A DNA stretch of 62,177 nucleotides. Origin: Phycisphaerae bacterium. GTDB lineage: Bacteria > Planctomycetota > Phycisphaerae > Phycisphaerales > SM1A02. Below, in pieces: positions 58,771 to 62,177 of this stretch (the stretch's first letter is position 1; each line of letters begins with the position of its first letter). Under the pieces are notes generated by a model. The model was not told the origin of the DNA. It saw only the letters and a list, made by a program, of their open reading frames with translations, and searched no databases. The stretch is from contig VGXO01000012.1 of the NCBI GenBank assembly GCA_016873275.1, positions 1-62,177 on the forward strand, given 5' to 3'. Both the position numbers and the translations under genes were made by a program.

Positions 58771-59952
58771 TCAGCGGCGGAGCAGCATGCTCACCGCGTT
58801 GCCGCCGCCGAGGCAGAGGCTGCAGACCCCGACCTTGCCGCCGGTGCGGATCAGCTGGTGGAGAAGCGTGACGAGCACGCGGGCGCCGCTCGCGCCGATC
58901 GGGTGCCCCAGCGCGATGCCGCCGCCGCAGACGTTGAGCTTCGACTCCGGGACGCCGAGGTGCTTGATGTCCGCGAGGACCTGCGCCGCGAACGCCTCGT
59001 TGATCTCGAAGAGGTCGACGTCCGCGACCTTGAGGCGGTTCTTCGCGAGGAGCCGCTCGATTCCGAGCGCCGGGGCGAAGAAGAGCTCCTTCGGCGGGAC
59101 GCCGGCGGTGTTCGAGTCGACGATCGTGGCGAGCGGCGTGCAGCCCATCGCCTTCGCCTTCGCGAGGCTCGCGACGACGACCGCCGCCGCGCCATCGGAG
59201 ATCTGGCTCGCGTTGCCGGCGGTCACGCAGCCCTCCTTGGTGAAGGCGGGACGGAGCTTGGCGAGCGCCTCCTTGGTCGAGCCGGGGCGGAAGCCCTCGT
59301 CGCGGGCGACGCCCTCCTTCGCCTTGCACTGCTCGGGCGTGAGCGGCACGACCTCGCCCGCGAAGAAGCCCCTTGCCCACGCCGTCTCGGCACGCTGATG
59401 GCTCTCCGCGCTGAAGCGATCCTGCTCCTCGCGGGAGACGCCGTGGGCGTCGGCGATCCACTCCGCGGCATTGCCCATCGGCCACTGCTCGAAGGCGCAG
59501 GTGAGACCGTCGTACGCCATGTGGTCCTGCATGGTGGCGGGGCCGTACTTCACGCCGCCGCGGAGGTGCATGAAGTGCGGGGCGAGGTCCATGTTCTCCA
59601 TGCCGCCCGCGACCGCGAGCGAGAGGTCGCCCGACTTGATCGACCGCGCGGCGAGCATGACGCTCTCGAGTCCCGAGCCGCAGACCTTGTTGATCGTGAC
59701 CGCGGTGACGTCGGGCGGCATCCCCGCCTTCAGCGCCGCCTGCCGCGCCGGGTTCTGCCCGACGCCTGCCTGCAGGACGCAGCCCATGAAGACCTCCTCC
59801 ACCGACGCGGGATGGACCTTCGCGTCCGCGAGGGCGGCGGTGATGGCGATCGCCCCGAGCTCCGGCGCGGGCACGCGGCTGAGTCCGCCCATGAAGCGAC
59901 CGATCGGGGTGCGGCGGGCGGCGAGGATCACGGGGGTGCGGTCGTCGGACAT
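58771..59952 (-). CDS. Acetyl-CoA C-acetyltransferase (thiolase)
   Basis: A 393-residue thiolase II that condenses two acetyl-CoA or cleaves acetoacetyl-CoA. The nucleophile is Cys91 (INKVCGSGLES), with His350 in GGGIALGHPIGASGAR and Cys380 in CSLCLGGGNAVSM. The last motif has LCLGGGN rather than the usual CIGGGMG. Since fumarylacetoacetase releases acetoacetate, this enzyme could act after CoA activation. The gene is 21 nt from the convergent DUF1573 gene. Confidence 0.93.
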   Translation of the reverse strand: MSDDRTPVILAARRTPIGRFMGGLSRVPAPELGAIAITAALADAKVHPASVEEVFMGCVLQAGVGQNPARQAALKAGMPPDVTAVTINKVCGSGLESVMLAARSIKSGDLSLAVAGGMENMDLAPHFMHLRGGVKYGPATMQDHMAYDGLTCAFEQWPMGNAAEWIADAHGVSREEQDRFSAESHQRAETAWARGFFAGEVVPLTPEQCKAKEGVARDEGFRPGSTKEALAKLRPAFTKEGCVTAGNASQISDGAAAVVVASLAKAKAMGCTPLATIVDSNTAGVPPKELFFAPALGIERLLAKNRLKVADVDLFEINEAFAAQVLADIKHLGVPESKLNVCGGGIALGHPIGASGARVLVTLLHQLIRTGGKVGVCSLCLGGGNAVSMLLRR

Positions 59953-60188
59953 GGATGCTCCAGGAACCGAGGTGGTTGGATGTCGAGGAACCTGCTTCGA
60001 GGGACGCGGAACGGCGGTCGGAACGAGCGTTTCGCCGGCGGGGACCTCCGCCGGGCAGGAAGGATGCTGGACGAGACCCCGGGACCGACCGATGACCCCT
60101 CGGTCGATCCCGTCCCGCCCGCCTCGGGCGTTCCGAGGGGGCGGATCATACTGATCCTCCCGTTCGGGATGCCCGTCCGAGACCCGCC

Positions 60189-61208
60189 ATGCAGGACCGT
60201 CCTCACGCCGAAATCGTGCGCGACAACCTCACCTCGATCCAGGCGCACATCCTGCAGGAGGAGCGGCGGCATCCCGGCGCGAGCGGCGACTTCTCGATGA
60301 TCATCTCGGCGATCAGCCTCGCGGGGAAGGCGATCGCCGCGAAGGTGCGGCGTTCGAACCTTGAGGACGTGCTCGGCGCGTTCGGCACGACGAACGTGCA
60401 GGGCGAAGGCCAGCAGAAGCTCGACGTCATCGCCAACGAGATCATCATGCGCTGCCTCGGCGACCGCGTGAGCATCGCGGTGCTCGCCTCCGAGGAGGAC
60501 GAGGAGCCGACGATCCTGCGCCGCGGCAGCGAGGGCGGGAAGTACTGCGTGCTCTTCGACCCGCTCGACGGCTCGAGCAACCTCGACTGCGGCGTCCCGG
60601 TCGGGACGATCTTCACGATCCTCCGCAACGACCCGACCATCAAGGGAAGCGTCGAGACGGTCTGCCAGCCGGGTCGAGAGCAGATCGCCGCCGGCTACAT
60701 CCTCTACGGCTCCGCGACGCTCATGGTGCTCACCACCGGCTCGGGCGTCGACCTGTTCGTCCTCGACCAGTCGATCGGGAGCTTCCTGCTCGTGAAGCGC
60801 GGGTTGCGCATCCCGAGGAACTCGAAGACCTACTCGGTGAACGAGGCGTACTCGGCGCAGTTTCCCGCGGGCTACCGCGCCTTCCTCGACGCCGCGAAGA
60901 AGGACGGCTACTCGAGCCGCTACATCGGGTCGATGGTCGCGGACGTGCACCGCACGCTCCTGAACGGCGGGGTCTTCCTCTATCCGCCGACGACCAAGCA
61001 GCCCGGCGGGAAGATCCGCATGCTCTACGAGGCGAACCCGCTTGCCTTCATCATCGAGCAGGCGGGCGGCATGGCGTACAGCGGGCTGCACCGAACCCTC
61101 GACGTGCGTCCGACCCAGCTCCACCAGCGCACGCCGGTGACGATGGGAAGCCCCGAGCAGGTCGATGCCGTGCTCGCCTCGCTGCGGAAGCACGGGGAGG
61201 GCGCCTGA
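60189..61208 (+). CDS. fbp: Class I fructose-1,6-bisphosphatase
   Basis: A 339-residue gluconeogenic/Calvin-cycle phosphatase. The metal motif EEDEEPTI and the signature CVLFDPLDGSSNLDCGVPVGTIFTI are intact, followed by TGSGVDLFVLDQSIGSF and RYIGSMVADVHRTLLNGGVFLYP. KIRMLYEANPLAFIIEQAGG is the substrate-binding segment. Length is typical. ATG 60189 lacks a strong ribosome site. The preceding 236 nt hold an inverted repeat (CCGGCGG/CCGCCGG) but no gene. Confidence 0.96.
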   Translation: MQDRPHAEIVRDNLTSIQAHILQEERRHPGASGDFSMIISAISLAGKAIAAKVRRSNLEDVLGAFGTTNVQGEGQQKLDVIANEIIMRCLGDRVSIAVLASEEDEEPTILRRGSEGGKYCVLFDPLDGSSNLDCGVPVGTIFTILRNDPTIKGSVETVCQPGREQIAAGYILYGSATLMVLTTGSGVDLFVLDQSIGSFLLVKRGLRIPRNSKTYSVNEAYSAQFPAGYRAFLDAAKKDGYSSRYIGSMVADVHRTLLNGGVFLYPPTTKQPGGKIRMLYEANPLAFIIEQAGGMAYSGLHRTLDVRPTQLHQRTPVTMGSPEQVDAVLASLRKHGEGA

Positions 61209-61230
61209 GCGCGACCTCCTGATCTCCTCG

Positions 61231-61695
61231 ATGCCCTCCGAGCCACCCGACTTCGACGCTCGCGACTGGTCGCAGGTGCTGCGTCTCCGTCTGCGGGATC
61301 GGTTTTGGCAGGCGGCGATCGTGATCGCCGTCGCGACGGTGACGCTCGGTTCGCTCGCGGGATGGCGAGCGGCGCCGCTTCTCTGGCTCGAACGACATGG
61401 AGCGATCCCCTTCGGGGTGCTGCTGGTCGTCGCGGGAATCCGCTGGTGCTGGGTCGGGCGGCTCACGACCTCGCGAGGCGACCGCTGCGGAGCGTGCGGC
61501 TACTCGATGAGGGGAGTCGATCCAGCGGCAAGGTGCCCAGAGTGTGGCGCGGAGGACCTTCAGCGACGAGCCGCGAGATCGGTCCCGGTCGCGCGGCTGA
61601 TCCTCGACCTGCCGGGGGTGCTCGCCGCCATCCTCGGCGCGTGGATCGCGATCGGCTGGTGGTGGATGCTTCGGTCAGGTCTGTTCGACGTGTGA
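61231..61695 (+). CDS. Membrane protein with a zinc-ribbon
   Basis: A 154-residue protein with helices at about residues 28-45 and 56-72, a cytosolic zinc ribbon RCGACGYSMRGVDPAARCPECGA (four Cys in two CxxC pairs, residues ~88-108), and a third hydrophobic helix near 126-147. CGY..RG....CPECG is a common planctomycete arrangement of unknown function. Starts 22 nt after fbp; ATG 61231 gives the polar N-terminus. Confidence 0.72.
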   Translation: MPSEPPDFDARDWSQVLRLRLRDRFWQAAIVIAVATVTLGSLAGWRAAPLLWLERHGAIPFGVLLVVAGIRWCWVGRLTTSRGDRCGACGYSMRGVDPAARCPECGAEDLQRRAARSVPVARLILDLPGVLAAILGAWIAIGWWWMLRSGLFDV

Positions 61696-61714
61696 CCGTC
61701 CTCGGCGACGCCGT

Positions 61715-62176
61715 TCACGCCGCGCCTGCATCGCCCCCGTCGGCGGGTCTACGCCGCCACCTCGATCGAGTCGACGGCGATCGACGGACGCGGAATCGGC
61801 ACCAAATCCTCGCGCAGACCGGCGAGGTGCATCTCGATCGCTTGGCGAAGGCGGGTCTTGGTCTCGTCGATCGACGCGCCGGTCGCGACGCACCCTGGAA
61901 GGTCCGGCACATGCGCCGACCAGTTGCGTCCGCACGGTTCCAGGATGATCGCGTAGCGCATGCCGCCGCTCCTCCCAGCCGGACCCCCGCCTGCTTGACG
62001 ATACTCCGCAGGGTTCCGGGAGCAAGGTCTTCGCTTGGCTTTCCCGCCACGGTCACGCGACCCGGACGCAGCGGATGCTTGAGTTGGCGATGGCTGCCGC
62101 GGACAGAGACCAGTCGCCAGCCTGCTTCATGGAGTCGACGAAGTGCCTCGGCGACCTTCGCGACGCGAAGGTACGA
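61715..62176 (-). CDS. hicA: HicA-like toxin, start outside window, frame extends across hicB
   Basis: The minus-strand frame enters at the right edge with VAEALRRLHEAGWRLVSVRGSHRQLKHPLRPGRVTVAGKPSEDLAPGTLRSIVKQAGV, the full double-stranded-RNA-binding-like HicA core including the catalytic His of GSH. HicA cleaves mRNA. The family normally stops just after QAG(L/V), but here the frame stays open for about 85 further codons, fully covering hicB in another frame, and stops at 61715. The true end may be that extended stop or a frameshift. Confidence 0.7.
   Translation of the reverse strand, partial: SYLRVAKVAEALRRLHEAGWRLVSVRGSHRQLKHPLRPGRVTVAGKPSEDLAPGTLRSIVKQAGVRLGGAAACATRSSWNRADATGRRMCRTFQGASRPARRSTRPRPAFAKRSRCTSPVCARIWCRFRVRRSPSTRSRWRRRPADGGDAGAA
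61749..61961 (-). CDS. hicB: HicB-like antitoxin
   Basis: A 70-residue protein with the partial RNase-H-like HicB fold: YAIILEPCGRNWSAHVPDLPGCVATGASIDET followed by the helix AIEMHLAGLRED. It lacks the separate C-terminal DNA-binding domain of longer HicB proteins. ATG 61961 has GGAGGAG about 7 nt upstream, located inside the hicA frame. It should neutralise the HicA encoded just before it. Confidence 0.85.
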   Translation of the reverse strand: MRYAIILEPCGRNWSAHVPDLPGCVATGASIDETKTRLRQAIEMHLAGLREDLVPIPRPSIAVDSIEVAA

Positions 62177-62177
62177 A

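Overview
The window looks like a chromosomal segment of a high-GC planctomycete, most likely Phycisphaerales-like. I base this on very GC-rich codon use, a secreted sulfatase carrying dockerin-like repeats (ADGNLDGVVD...LLGEWG), a planctomycete-style prepilin protein, DUF4159, DUF1844 and DUF1573 proteins, a single-subunit SdhC, and an MEP isoprenoid route. I saw no rRNA, tRNA, CRISPR array, insertion sequence or phage gene. The annotation is from reading alone; no database search was run.

Layout. 1-5.2 kb is a tightly coupled surface-glycan-like block: a PLP enzyme, an orphan C-terminal piece of a sugar epimerase, a LegB-like 4,6-dehydratase, three family 2 glycosyltransferases and a PqqD-type protein. 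5.3-9.9 kb holds an aldo/keto reductase and a LemA/M48 protease pair divergent from a second, lipoprotein M48 protease. 9.8-16.9 kb holds a four-repeat exported protein and succinate dehydrogenase, with sdhCA separated from sdhB by a convergent membrane-protein gene and a repeat-rich spacer. 17-22 kb has DUF1844, a SurA-like lipoprotein and the sulfatase. 22-26.3 kb has YraN, DUF4159, a methyltransferase and a catalytically degenerate amidotransferase-like protein. 26.5-32.6 kb is rich in isoprenoid genes (dxs, a farnesyl-diphosphate-type synthase, ispG) with an ExbB/TolQ channel and a prepilin. 32.7-43.8 kb is housekeeping: MFS transporter, topA, miaA, pgk, thioredoxin-like, rpe, accD, lnt. 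43.8-49.5 kb is envelope and cell shape: a HEAT lipoprotein, an MreC-like coiled-coil protein, a small membrane protein, mreB, a LysM protein and an HDAC-like hydrolase. 49.6-54.6 kb has a frameshifted remnant and homogentisate catabolism (fahA, hmgA, an uncharacterised partner). 54.7-62.2 kb has an RluA synthase, a triple-CxxC exported protein, ahcY behind a structured leader, a DUF1573 lipoprotein, thiolase, fbp, a zinc-ribbon membrane protein and hicAB at the edge.

How the genes work together. dxs and ispG are two steps of the MEP pathway, and the prenyl synthase uses its products. pgk, fbp and rpe serve central sugar metabolism. Succinate dehydrogenase, and fumarate from homogentisate breakdown, feed the TCA cycle. 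Lnt would acylate lipoproteins, of which at least four are predicted here (M48, SurA-like, HEAT, DUF1573; DUF192 is a fifth candidate).

A recurring regulatory feature: ten genes have a -10-like TAnnnT-type hexamer only 6-12 nt before the start codon, with no usable ribosome binding site between. This indicates frequent leaderless or nearly leaderless transcription, and it was used to choose several start codons. Other genes have the same kind of -10 but 24-120 nt upstream, usually with a Shine-Dalgarno sequence.
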